DNA of 64,000 nucleotides from Pseudomonas sichuanensis (GTDB lineage: Bacteria > Pseudomonadota > Gammaproteobacteria > Pseudomonadales > Pseudomonadaceae), in contig NZ_QKVM01000001.1 of the NCBI RefSeq assembly GCF_003231305.1, positions 62,001-126,000 on the forward strand, in the 5' to 3' direction. The position numbers and the translations under genes were made by a program. Numbering within the stretch: the stretch's first letter is position 1; each line of letters starts with the position of its first letter. Positions 20,395 through 28,229 of this stretch are shown here, piece after piece. The notes beneath the pieces were generated by a model. That model saw nothing but the letters and a program-made list of their open reading frames with translations, had not been told where the DNA came from and made no database searches.

Positions 20395-20714
20395 ACTCGG
20401 TCACCTTATGTGAAAGCCACACGGCGCATACGGCTGCGCCGCAAAGTGACTGCCGTTTCCCCCGTATCCGCGTTGTTACGGGCGGGGATTTCACCTGGCA
20501 AGGCTGGCGTGGATGACGCCACCTGTGCTGCAGGTTTCGGCTGTCTGGTTCCTTGATACCGCAAAAACCATGACGGTAAAAAGTCTTTTTACGCACAGAT
20601 GAAGTTTATTTTTCCGATTGACGAACAGGGCTTGGCGTGAGGGTTGGGTGGGACTACGCTCAGAGATCAAATGCGGTGTTTCAGCTGGATTTTTTGGTGA
20701 TCCGTTCGGATATT
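20395..20714. other. Intergenic, promoter side of phoH
   Basis: No gene, RNA or repeat could be supported in this 320 bp. It presumably holds the phoH promoter near 20400-20600. Confidence 0.4.
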
Positions 20715-20992
20715 GCAGCGCCTATCAGATCGAGCGCCGCCCGCGCGGCGCATCGCGGGACAAGCCCGCTCCCACATTTGTTTCGGGCCAGTCTGTCCTG
20801 TGCCATTACCTGGTCCGCCTTGTTGGTACGACGCGGTATCAAGGTTGGCACTGCTGGCGTCTCGCCTGACTTGAGGCATGCACCAAGGCGGGCAGCGGTA
20901 CCCTCACAGACATCATTGGCCCGAAACAAATGTGGGAGCGGGCTTGTCCCGCGATGCGCCGCGCGGGCGGCGCTCGATCTCAAGAGCGCTGC
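20715..20992. repeat. 278-bp palindromic element, copy A
   Basis: Two inverted arms of 75 bp (20715-20789 and 20918-20992) match except for a five-base block near the outer end. They enclose a 128-bp core. Each arm contains a REP unit of the variant GGGACAAGCCCGC, plus an outer GATCGAGCGCCGCCCGCGCG block. The core, in reverse complement, aligns without gaps to that of copy B at 23125-23401, with 104 of 128 identical positions by hand. No coding sequence or transposase is present. Confidence 0.85.
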
Positions 20993-21041
20993 AAATCCAT
21001 CGCCCTACACCTAGCCGCCATTACACGATCAACCGCCAAAC

Positions 21042-22163
21042 CTATTCCCCCACCACCCCATACTCCCGACACCCCTCCCAGCCAATCCCGCTCTGCGCCG
21101 TGTGCTGCAACAGCCACTCCAGCGCCGGCTGCGCCTTGGGCAGGTAATCGCGGAACTGGATCACCCCCTTGCGCCACAACAGCATCAGGGTCATCACCCG
21201 CTGCGCCGAGGCCTCTGCGGTCAACGGCCCGTCATCCTGGGCATCGATATCCCACAACGACACCCGCAACCGCTGGCTGGCCATGAACGCCTCGCCATCC
21301 CCGCGCCGCTGCCCGTAGGGCGGGCGGAACAACGGCACATATTGCGCTGGCAGGTCCGCCTGAACCCGCGCCTGGCTGCGCCGCAGCGAGTCCTGCCAGC
21401 CCTGCCACTGGGCATGGGAACGGTACTCCCAGCCCTGGATGCCCACGCACTGGCCCGCATACAGCCCGGCCAGCGCCCCGCTGTCACGACGCTGCTGCAG
21501 CCGATTGCCAAGCACGAAGAAGATGCCGTCGAGCTTCTGCCGGCGCAGATAGTCGGCCAGGCCATCGGTGTTGCCGCCCGCAGGGCCCGGGCCGCCGACG
21601 AAGCTCAGGAGGAACATGCGGTCGTTGAGCTCATCGCCGTTTCGCTCGCGCGCGGACAGCTTTTCCACCTCGCTGGAGGTCTGCGGGAACACTGCTGCCT
21701 TGCGCAGCAGCTCGTCCAGGTAGCGGGTGTGGAACTGGTGGCCGGGCTCGATCCAAGCGGCATAGAACTTGCCGACTTCTGCGGCGAATGTGGCCGACTT
21801 CATGCGCAAATCAGCCATTGACTCCAGCGGATAGCAAAACGATGCATCCTGCTCGCAACTCTGCTGCGCCTGCTGATAGTTGGTCCATAGCCGCTGCCAC
21901 ATGCGCGCCCGCAGCGCACGGATCACCGGCAGGTTGACCTGGCGCAGGCCCAGGCGCGCCGCCAGCGCCTGTTCATCAAGCATTTCGCTCTCGTGCAGCA
22001 CCCGGGCAAACGAAAGGATCTCGGCGCGCGAGGCCACGTCGAACAACGCCGGGCTGTCGAGTTTCTCGGGCCACAGGCTGCGCTCGAAGCTGACGAAATC
22101 TGCAGGGGCAGCCTGTACGCCCAGGCTCAGCAGCCCGGCCAGCAGGGCAAAAGCGATACGCAC
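21042..22163 (-). CDS. Polysaccharide deacetylase-like secreted protein
   Basis: This 373-residue protein has a signal peptide (RIAFALLAGLLSLGVQA) and a C-terminal NodB-like fold: FRPPYGQRRGDGEAF resembles the RxPY/G motif and SLWDIDAQDD the late Asp motif. The usual N-terminal TFDDG metal triad is not evident; the corresponding region reads LLSFVGGPGPAGG, so catalysis is doubtful. GTG 22163 is preferred, with AAGGAG ten bases before it; ATG 22187 would add eight residues but has no ribosome site. It lies next to the alginate region, which may be chance. Confidence 0.7.
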   Translation of the reverse strand: MRIAFALLAGLLSLGVQAAPADFVSFERSLWPEKLDSPALFDVASRAEILSFARVLHESEMLDEQALAARLGLRQVNLPVIRALRARMWQRLWTNYQQAQQSCEQDASFCYPLESMADLRMKSATFAAEVGKFYAAWIEPGHQFHTRYLDELLRKAAVFPQTSSEVEKLSARERNGDELNDRMFLLSFVGGPGPAGGNTDGLADYLRRQKLDGIFFVLGNRLQQRRDSGALAGLYAGQCVGIQGWEYRSHAQWQGWQDSLRRSQARVQADLPAQYVPLFRPPYGQRRGDGEAFMASQRLRVSLWDIDAQDDGPLTAEASAQRVMTLMLLWRKGVIQFRDYLPKAQPALEWLLQHTAQSGIGWEGCREYGVVGE

Positions 22164-22312
22164 GATGAACGGTCTCCTTGAAGGCATGCCGCGCACTATA
22201 GCGCGACGCCCGGCGAAACTCCGTGGCCATGTGCCCAGGCTATCGTCACCATAGTTTGGCGTTGCCCCGCCAGCCCCGTAGAATCGGTCGATTGATTCCA
22301 GGAGCCGACCCG

Positions 22313-23092
22313 ATGCTGACGGTGATTTCCCCCGCCAAGACCCTCGACTACGACACCCCGCCGGTAACCCAGCGCCACACCTTGCCCCAGTACCTGGACG
22401 ACTCCCAGGAACTGATCGTGCAACTGCGCGAACTGTCGCCGGCACAGATCAGCGAACTGATGCACCTCTCCGACAAGCTCGCCGGCCTCAATGCCGCGCG
22501 CTTCGGCAGCTGGACCCCGGCCTTCAGCCCTGCCAACGCCAAGCAGGCGCTGCTGGCCTTCAAGGGTGACGTATACACCGGCCTGGACGCCGAAAGCCTG
22601 ACCGAAGACGACTTCAGCTATGCCCAGGACCACCTGCGCATGCTCTCCGGCCTGTACGGCCTGCTGCGCCCGCTGGACCTGATGCAGCCCTACCGCCTGG
22701 AAATGGGCACCAAGCTGGCCAATGCCCGCGGCAAGGACCTGTATGCCTTCTGGGGCACGCGCATCAGCGAGTGGCTGAACCAGGCCCTGGCCGAGCAGGG
22801 CGACGACGTGCTGCTCAACCTGGCCAGCAACGAGTACTTCAGCGCGGTGAAGAAGAGCGCCCTGAAGGCGCGGGTGATCAACGTCGACTTCAAGGACCTG
22901 AAGAACGGCCAGTACAAGATCATCAGCTTCTACGCCAAGAAGGCCCGCGGGATGATGAGCCGCTTCGTGATCGAGCAGCGCATCAACGACCCCGAGCAGC
23001 TCAAGCGCTTCGATGTGCAGGGCTACTACTTCAGCGCCGAGCAGTCCAAGCCCGATCACCTGGTGTTCCTGCGCGATCACGCCGAAGGCTGA
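22313..23092 (+). CDS. yaaA: Peroxide stress protein YaaA (DUF328/UPF0246)
   Basis: This 259-residue protein starts [13 protein letters not shown] and has the typical [35 protein letters not shown] and [13 protein letters not shown] segments. YaaA limits free iron and DNA damage during hydrogen peroxide stress in E. coli. AGGAG lies eight bases before ATG 22313. It is divergent from the deacetylase-like gene. Confidence 0.94.
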   Translation: MLTVISPAKTLDYDTPPVTQRHTLPQYLDDSQELIVQLRELSPAQISELMHLSDKLAGLNAARFGSWTPAFSPANAKQALLAFKGDVYTGLDAESLTEDDFSYAQDHLRMLSGLYGLLRPLDLMQPYRLEMGTKLANARGKDLYAFWGTRISEWLNQALAEQGDDVLLNLASNEYFSAVKKSALKARVINVDFKDLKNGQYKIISFYAKKARGMMSRFVIEQRINDPEQLKRFDVQGYYFSAEQSKPDHLVFLRDHAEG

Positions 23093-23124
23093 TGCCTTCG
23101 CCCTGGTGTTTGCCGAGCGTTCTT

Positions 23125-23401
23125 CAGCGCCTATCAGATCGAGCGCCGCCCGCGCGGCGCTTCGCGGGTAAACCCGCTCCCACAGTTTGTTTCGGGCCAA
23201 TTATGCCTGTGGAGGTACCGGCGCCTGCCTCGGTGCATGCCTTGAGTCATGCGGGGCGGCGGCAACGCCCACATTGAAACCGCGTCGTACCAACAAGGCG
23301 GACCAGGTGATAGCACAGCAAAGACTGGCCCGAAACAAACTGTGGGAGCGGGTTTACCCGCGAAGCGCCGCGCGGGCGGCGCTCGATCTCATAAGCGCCG
23401 C
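23125..23401. repeat. 277-bp palindromic element, copy B (inverted relative to copy A)
   Basis: The arms 23125-23199 and 23327-23401 pair with each other and carry the REP variant GGGTAAACCCGC, unlike copy A's GGGACAAGCCCGC. The 128-bp core is the same length as in copy A. An invariant 30-bp block (23279-23308 here, 20808-20837 in A) contains CGTCGTACCAACAAGGCGGA. It follows the yaaA stop codon by 32 bp. Confidence 0.85.
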
Positions 23402-23499
23402 AAAATCGTCGGCGAGCCCCCGCCCCTCCCCCCTCAAACACGCCAATCATCAGGCGCCAAAAAACCACCACCCATACCTTTATCGCAAAACGCCATAAG

Positions 23500-23509
23500 A
23501 CCGTTCGTA
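23500..23509 (+). promoter_or_regulatory. Putative AlgR-binding site
   Basis: ACCGTTCGTA matches the P. aeruginosa AlgR site ACCGTTCGTC at nine of ten positions. It lies 168 bases upstream of the candidate AlgU -35 element. Confidence 0.55.
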
Positions 23510-23676
23510 CTTTTTTGACGGATTTTGAAAAATATTTTCGCATGCTGGCATATAACCATCCCGCTTCGTTTTCGCCCTTTATAAACGGGGGTGAAACTAG
23601 CGCGTGCCATCAAAGTGAAAGTATTTGCCACTGAAAAAATATTTAGAAATCTTTCATCCGCGCTGAACCCAGCCAG

Positions 23677-23704
23677 GAACTTCTACCGCGCCGCATGGCT
23701 CATA
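23677..23704 (+). promoter_or_regulatory. Putative AlgU (sigma-22) promoter of the alginate operon
   Basis: GAACTT at 23677-23682 is followed after 17 bases by TCATA at 23700-23704, fitting the extracytoplasmic stress sigma pattern GAACTT-N16/17-TCNNA. The start of transcription would fall near 23710, giving a leader of about 430 bases; the P. aeruginosa algD leader is of similar length. Confidence 0.6.
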
Positions 23705-23799
23705 GCACCCGTAACAAGTTTCAAGCGCCGCAGCGTGAGAGATGACTTACAGATGACAAAGTGCCGCTATCGCGCACAATCAAACAAACTTCAAAGGCG

Positions 23800-23838
23800 G
23801 TACAGGAAGTGCCAAAAGCCATTATCCATGCAGGAGAC
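23800..23838 (+). promoter_or_regulatory. Putative RsmA/RsmE-binding motifs in the algD leader
   Basis: GTACAGGAAGT (23800-23810) resembles the CsrA/RsmA consensus RUACARGGAUGU, and CATGCAGGAGACAAG follows at 23827-23841. Both present GGA. They are far from the ribosome site, so they might affect RNA stability or structure. This is inference. Confidence 0.35.
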
Positions 23839-24144
23839 AAGCGCCCCTAACATACGTCCTAGTGGTTGATTTCAAAGGATTTATCCACTTGAAAAAACAA
23901 GCACAGCAGTACGCATACGGCGAACTGCAATAAAGACGGCTGCATTTCAGGGCACGCCTTATTAATACTGGCCTTAGCTTGCCAACGTTGAGTGCATAAC
24001 TTTCTGCGCTCCGGATTTATTCATGCCTGCGCACGGTGAAGTGTCAATTCGCCAGGGAGCCGTGCGCCCGAAAACTGCTGGTCAATCAACCCGGCTGGCT
24101 CTTTCGAAGAAGGGCTGGCGTGATAAACACACGAGGTGAATGCG

Positions 24145-25461
24145 ATGCGTATCAGCATCTTTGGTTTGGGTTATGTGGGTGCAGTCTGTGCCGGTTGCCT
24201 GTCGGCACGCGGCCATGAAGTGATTGGTGTGGACGTGTCCAGCACCAAGATCGACCTGATCAACCGGGGCAAGTCGCCCATCGTCGAGCCGGGCCTGGAA
24301 GCACTGCTGCAACAGGGCGTGGCCAATGGCCGCCTGCGTGGCACCACCGATTTCGCCGAAGCCATCCGTGCCAGCGACGTGTCGATGATCTGCGTCGGAA
24401 CCCCGAGCAAGAAAAACGGCGACCTGGGCCTGGAATACATCGAGTCGGTATGCCGCGAAATCGGCTACGTACTGCGCGACACCAGCCGCCGCCACACCAT
24501 CGTGGTGCGCAGCACCGTGCTGCCGGGCACCGTCAAGAACGTGGTGATCCCGATCCTCGAAGACTGCTCGGGCAAGAAGGCCGGCGTCGACTTCGGCGTC
24601 GCGGTCAACCCCGAATTCCTGCGTGAAAGCACCGCGATCAAGGACTATGACCAGCCACCGATGACCGTCATCGGCGAACTGGACAGCGCCAGCGGCGACG
24701 TGCTGCAAGCACTGTACGAAGAGCTCGATGCCCCGGTCATCCGCAAGCCGATCGAAGTGGCCGAGATGATCAAGTACACCTGCAACGTGTGGCACGCCAC
24801 CAAGGTCACCTTCGCCAACGAGATCGGCAACATCGCCAAGGCCGTGGGCGTCGACGGCCGCGACGTGATGGACGTGGTCTGCCAGGACAAGGTGCTCAAC
24901 CTGTCCCAGTACTACATGCGCCCGGGCTTCGCCTTTGGCGGCTCGTGCCTGCCCAAGGACGTGCGTGCCCTCACCTACCGCGCCGCCAGCCTGGACGTGA
25001 AGGCACCGCTGCTCGACTCGCTGATGCGCAGCAACGAATCCCAGGTGCAGAACGCCTTCGACATCATCGAAAGCCACGACAAGCGCAAGGTCGCCCTGCT
25101 CGGCCTGAGCTTCAAGGCCGGTACCGACGACCTGCGCGAAAGCCCGCTGGTGGAACTGGCCGAGCGCCTGATCGGCAAGGGCTACCAGCTCGACATCTAC
25201 GACCAGAACGTCGAGTACGCCCGGGTGCATGGCGCCAACAAGGAGTACATCGAGTCGAAGATCCCCCACGTTTCCTCGCTGCTCAACGCCAACTTCGAGC
25301 AGGTGGTCAACGACGCCGAGATCATCGTCCTGGGCAACCGTGACGAACAGTTCCGCGCCCTCGCCCAGCAAGCGCCGGAAGGCAAGCAAGTGATCGACCT
25401 GGTCGGTTTCATGAGCAAGCCAACCTGCACCACCAGCCGTACCGAAGGTATCTGCTGGTAA
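24145..25461 (+). CDS. algD: GDP-mannose 6-dehydrogenase
   Basis: This 438-residue enzyme oxidises GDP-mannose to GDP-mannuronic acid with two NAD+, the committed step of alginate synthesis. The Rossmann motif GLGYVG is at residues 7-12 and the catalytic cysteine is Cys268 in FGGSCLPKD. It begins [19 protein letters not shown] as in P. aeruginosa; a GTG nine bases upstream is a less likely start. GAGGTG precedes it. It is the first of twelve co-directional genes extending to 40372. Confidence 0.98.
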   Translation: MRISIFGLGYVGAVCAGCLSARGHEVIGVDVSSTKIDLINRGKSPIVEPGLEALLQQGVANGRLRGTTDFAEAIRASDVSMICVGTPSKKNGDLGLEYIESVCREIGYVLRDTSRRHTIVVRSTVLPGTVKNVVIPILEDCSGKKAGVDFGVAVNPEFLRESTAIKDYDQPPMTVIGELDSASGDVLQALYEELDAPVIRKPIEVAEMIKYTCNVWHATKVTFANEIGNIAKAVGVDGRDVMDVVCQDKVLNLSQYYMRPGFAFGGSCLPKDVRALTYRAASLDVKAPLLDSLMRSNESQVQNAFDIIESHDKRKVALLGLSFKAGTDDLRESPLVELAERLIGKGYQLDIYDQNVEYARVHGANKEYIESKIPHVSSLLNANFEQVVNDAEIIVLGNRDEQFRALAQQAPEGKQVIDLVGFMSKPTCTTSRTEGICW

Positions 25462-25523
25462 CCCCGGCCGGGCGGCGCGTCCCTCCCCAGCGCGCCGCCC
25501 GTCCACCCCCGAATTCTCGACGG

Positions 25524-27014
25524 ATGCCGAACATGCAAAGGTTCCAGACAGTGCTGTTGCAGTGCGCCGGCTGGCTGCTCTACATGAGCCTGCTCATGCT
25601 GATCGCCCTGGCCCTGCCCAGCGATATCTTCGATTCGCAGTCGAAGCACTTCATCTTCCTGGTCGGTGCTGTCGGCATCTGGCGCTACTCCATGGGCGCC
25701 ACCCATTTCATCCGCGGCATGATCTTCCTGTACCTCGTCTACCCCTATCTGCGCCGCAAGGTGCAGAAGCTTGGCACGGCGGCCGACCCGTCACACGTGT
25801 ACCTGATGGTCACCAGCTTTCGCATCGATGCCCTGACCACCGCCCAGGTGTACAGCTCGGTGATCCGCGAGGCGATCAACTGTGGCTTCCCCACCACCGT
25901 GGTCTGCTCGCTGGTGGAAAAGTCCGACGAGCTGCTGGTGAAGAGCCTGTGGGCCAAGTACAACCCGCCCGCCCACGTCGCCCTGGACATCGTGCGCATC
26001 GCCGGCACCGGCAAGCGCGACGGCCTGGCCTACGGTTTTCGCGCCATCTCGCGGATGCTGCCCGACGACCACGCCGTGGTGGCGGTGATCGACGGTGACA
26101 CCGTGCTCGGCGAAGGCGTGGTCCGCAAGACCGTGCCCTGGTTCAAGCTCTACCCCAACGTCGGCGGCCTGACCACCAACGAATTCTGCGAAGTGCGCGG
26201 CGGCTACATCATGAGCGAATGGCACAAGCTGCGCTTCGCCCAGCGCCACATCAACATGTGCTCGATGGCCCTCTCCAAGCGCGTGCTGACCATGACCGGG
26301 CGCATGTCGATGTTCCGCGCAAGCGTGGTGACCGACCCCGAGTTCATCGCCGATGTGGAAAGCGATTCGCTGATGCACTGGCGCCTGGGCCGCTTCAAGT
26401 TCCTCACCGGCGACGACAAGTCGAGCTGGTTCAGCCTGATGCGCCTGGGCTACGACACCTTCTACGTGCCGGACGCGGCGATCAACACGGTCGAGCACCC
26501 GCCGGAGAAGAGCTTCGTCAAGGCCAGCCGCAAGCTGATGTACCGCTGGTACGGCAACAACCTGCGGCAGAACTCCCGCGCCCTCGGCCTGGGCCTCAAG
26601 CGCCTGGGGCTGTTCACCAGCATCGTCCTGTTCGACCAGCGCGTGTCGATGTGGACCAGCCTGCTGGGCCTGACCGTGGCCGTGATCGCCAGCTTCAAGT
26701 TCGGCCTGCAGTTCCTGCTGGTGTACCTGCTGTGGATCGGCATCACCCGCCTGATCCTCACCATCATGCTGCTGTGCTCGGGCCACAGCGTCGGCCCCGC
26801 CTACCCGCTGATTCTCTATTACAACCAGATCGTCGGCGCGGTGATGAAGATCTACGTGTTCTTCCGCCTCGACAGGCAGTCCTGGACCCGCCAGCCCACT
26901 GCCCTCAAGCGCGACCTCGCCAGCTTTCAACAATGGTTCAACACCTGGTCCTCGCGGACCATGACCTTCTCGGCCGCGAGCATCTTCGTCGCCGTGCTGT
27001 TCATGGTCGTGTGA
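25524..27014 (+). CDS. alg8: Alginate polymerase, glycosyltransferase Alg8
   Basis: This 496-residue inner membrane GT2 enzyme joins mannuronate units from GDP-mannuronate. It has N-terminal transmembrane segments, the cytosolic GT core ([11 protein letters not shown] with the DxD-type motif, TGDDKSSW and the [17 protein letters not shown] region) and C-terminal membrane helices. It acts with Alg44. It lies 62 bp after algD. The second methionine (25533) is an alternative start. Confidence 0.97.
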   Translation: MPNMQRFQTVLLQCAGWLLYMSLLMLIALALPSDIFDSQSKHFIFLVGAVGIWRYSMGATHFIRGMIFLYLVYPYLRRKVQKLGTAADPSHVYLMVTSFRIDALTTAQVYSSVIREAINCGFPTTVVCSLVEKSDELLVKSLWAKYNPPAHVALDIVRIAGTGKRDGLAYGFRAISRMLPDDHAVVAVIDGDTVLGEGVVRKTVPWFKLYPNVGGLTTNEFCEVRGGYIMSEWHKLRFAQRHINMCSMALSKRVLTMTGRMSMFRASVVTDPEFIADVESDSLMHWRLGRFKFLTGDDKSSWFSLMRLGYDTFYVPDAAINTVEHPPEKSFVKASRKLMYRWYGNNLRQNSRALGLGLKRLGLFTSIVLFDQRVSMWTSLLGLTVAVIASFKFGLQFLLVYLLWIGITRLILTIMLLCSGHSVGPAYPLILYYNQIVGAVMKIYVFFRLDRQSWTRQPTALKRDLASFQQWFNTWSSRTMTFSAASIFVAVLFMVV

Positions 27015-27050
27015 GCCCAACCCGGATCGGATAACAGGAACGAAATCGCC

Positions 27051-28217
27051 ATGAATACCGCCGTGAACGTCAATGTCGTGCATGAATCCGAAGCGCAGCG
27101 CCAGCACGCCCGGGTACGCATCCCCGCCAAGCTGCGCTACCTGGACGGCAACCGCGAGCCGCACGATGTGAAGGTGGACGATCTTTCCGCCGGGGGCTTG
27201 TCCTTCCACGCGAAGAAACCGCTCGCCGAAGGCGAAGTGCTGCGCGGGCGTCTGCAGTTCGTGGTCGACAACCTGGGGCTGTCGATGGACGTCGAGCTGC
27301 TGGTGCGCACCAGCAGCCGCGACACTGGCCGCACCGGCACCGAGTTCCAGAACCTGGAGCCGCGCGACATCGCCACCCTGCGCCACATCATCACCAGCCA
27401 CCTGTCCGGTGAGCTGATCAGCGTCGGCGACGTGCTCAGCACCCTGCAACGCGACAACTTCACCAAGGCGCGCAAGCAGAACAACGCAGGCTCCGGCCTC
27501 TCGGCCTTCGGCCGCCTGCGGGCGGTCACCGTCACCGCCGGCGTGTTCGTGGTCGGCCTGGTGGCCTTCGGTTTCGTCGCCAAGTCGCTGTACGGCCTGT
27601 ACTTCGTCAGCCATGCCGAAGCCGGCGTGGTCGCGGTCCCCACCACCACCGTCACCATGCCCCGTGACGGCAGCGTGCAGAGCCTGGTCGAGAACGGCAC
27701 CCCGGTGGCCAAGGGCGCACCGCTGGCGACCTTCAACACCAGCATGCTCGACCTGCTCAAGGGCCACCTGGACGACGCGCAGCTGGAGCCGGCCAAGGTC
27801 GAGGAACTGTTCGGCAAGCAGCTTTCCGGCACCCTCACCAGCCCGTGCGACTGCGTGGTGTCGCGCCAGCTGGTGGATGACGGCCAGTACGCCAGCAAGG
27901 GCCAGCCGGTGTTCGCGCTGATCCCGCGCACCAGCAACCCGATGGTCGAAGCGCGCTTCAGCTACCGCCAGTTCGACGAAGTGAAGCCGGGCACCCGGGT
28001 CAACTTCCAGATCGCCGGCGAAGACGAGGTGCGCAGCGGCCGCATCGTCGGCAGCACCAGCCTGGACACCGACAACCTGGCCTCGGATATCCGCGTGCAG
28101 ATCAAGCCCGACGACGGCCTGCCAGCCGAACTCGCCGGCCGCCCGGCCGCGGTCAACAGCGACCGTGGCCCGTCGCTGAACTGGCTGATCGACAAGGCCG
28201 TGGCCCGCGGGCTGTAA
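27051..28217 (+). CDS. alg44: Alginate co-polymerase Alg44, c-di-GMP receptor
   Basis: This 388-residue protein has an N-terminal PilZ domain (about 14-120), one transmembrane helix (about 158-180) and a periplasmic membrane-fusion-like domain. The c-di-GMP residues are in the canonical positions: Arg17 and Arg21 in RQHAR, Asp44 and Ser46 in DLSAGG. Binding of c-di-GMP is required for polymerisation in P. aeruginosa. It lies 36 bp after alg8 and 12 bp before algK. Confidence 0.97.
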   Translation: MNTAVNVNVVHESEAQRQHARVRIPAKLRYLDGNREPHDVKVDDLSAGGLSFHAKKPLAEGEVLRGRLQFVVDNLGLSMDVELLVRTSSRDTGRTGTEFQNLEPRDIATLRHIITSHLSGELISVGDVLSTLQRDNFTKARKQNNAGSGLSAFGRLRAVTVTAGVFVVGLVAFGFVAKSLYGLYFVSHAEAGVVAVPTTTVTMPRDGSVQSLVENGTPVAKGAPLATFNTSMLDLLKGHLDDAQLEPAKVEELFGKQLSGTLTSPCDCVVSRQLVDDGQYASKGQPVFALIPRTSNPMVEARFSYRQFDEVKPGTRVNFQIAGEDEVRSGRIVGSTSLDTDNLASDIRVQIKPDDGLPAELAGRPAAVNSDRGPSLNWLIDKAVARGL

Positions 28218-28229
28218 GAGGATCGGAGC

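Larger units (their letters stand above)
23402..24144 (+). promoter_or_regulatory. algD upstream region and long leader
   Basis: No gene was found in these 743 bp. The sequence is clearly more AT-rich than its surroundings, like the algD regulatory region of other pseudomonads. It holds an AlgR-like site, an AlgU-type promoter and an untranslated leader of roughly 430 bases with GGA motifs. Confidence 0.75.

Noticed and set aside
20681-20983. Open frame of about 100 codons on the minus strand, similar to one at 23187-23498
   Set aside because: Both are translations of the 278-bp repeat element. The similarity reflects the DNA repeat, third positions show no coding bias, and there is no ribosome site.
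20715-23401. A composite transposon carrying the deacetylase-like gene and yaaA
   Set aside because: The flanking 278-bp elements have no transposase, no target duplication could be seen, and the enclosed genes match the usual Pseudomonas order beside algD.
23921-23945. GAACTGCAATAAAGACGGC as a second AlgU promoter closer to algD
   Set aside because: The -35 differs from GAACTT and the -10 candidate (TTTCA) is poor. The 23677 site fits better and gives the expected leader length.
24136-24144. algD start at GTG 24136
   Set aside because: The family N-terminus begins at [12 protein letters not shown] (24145), and GAGGTG then serves as the ribosome site.
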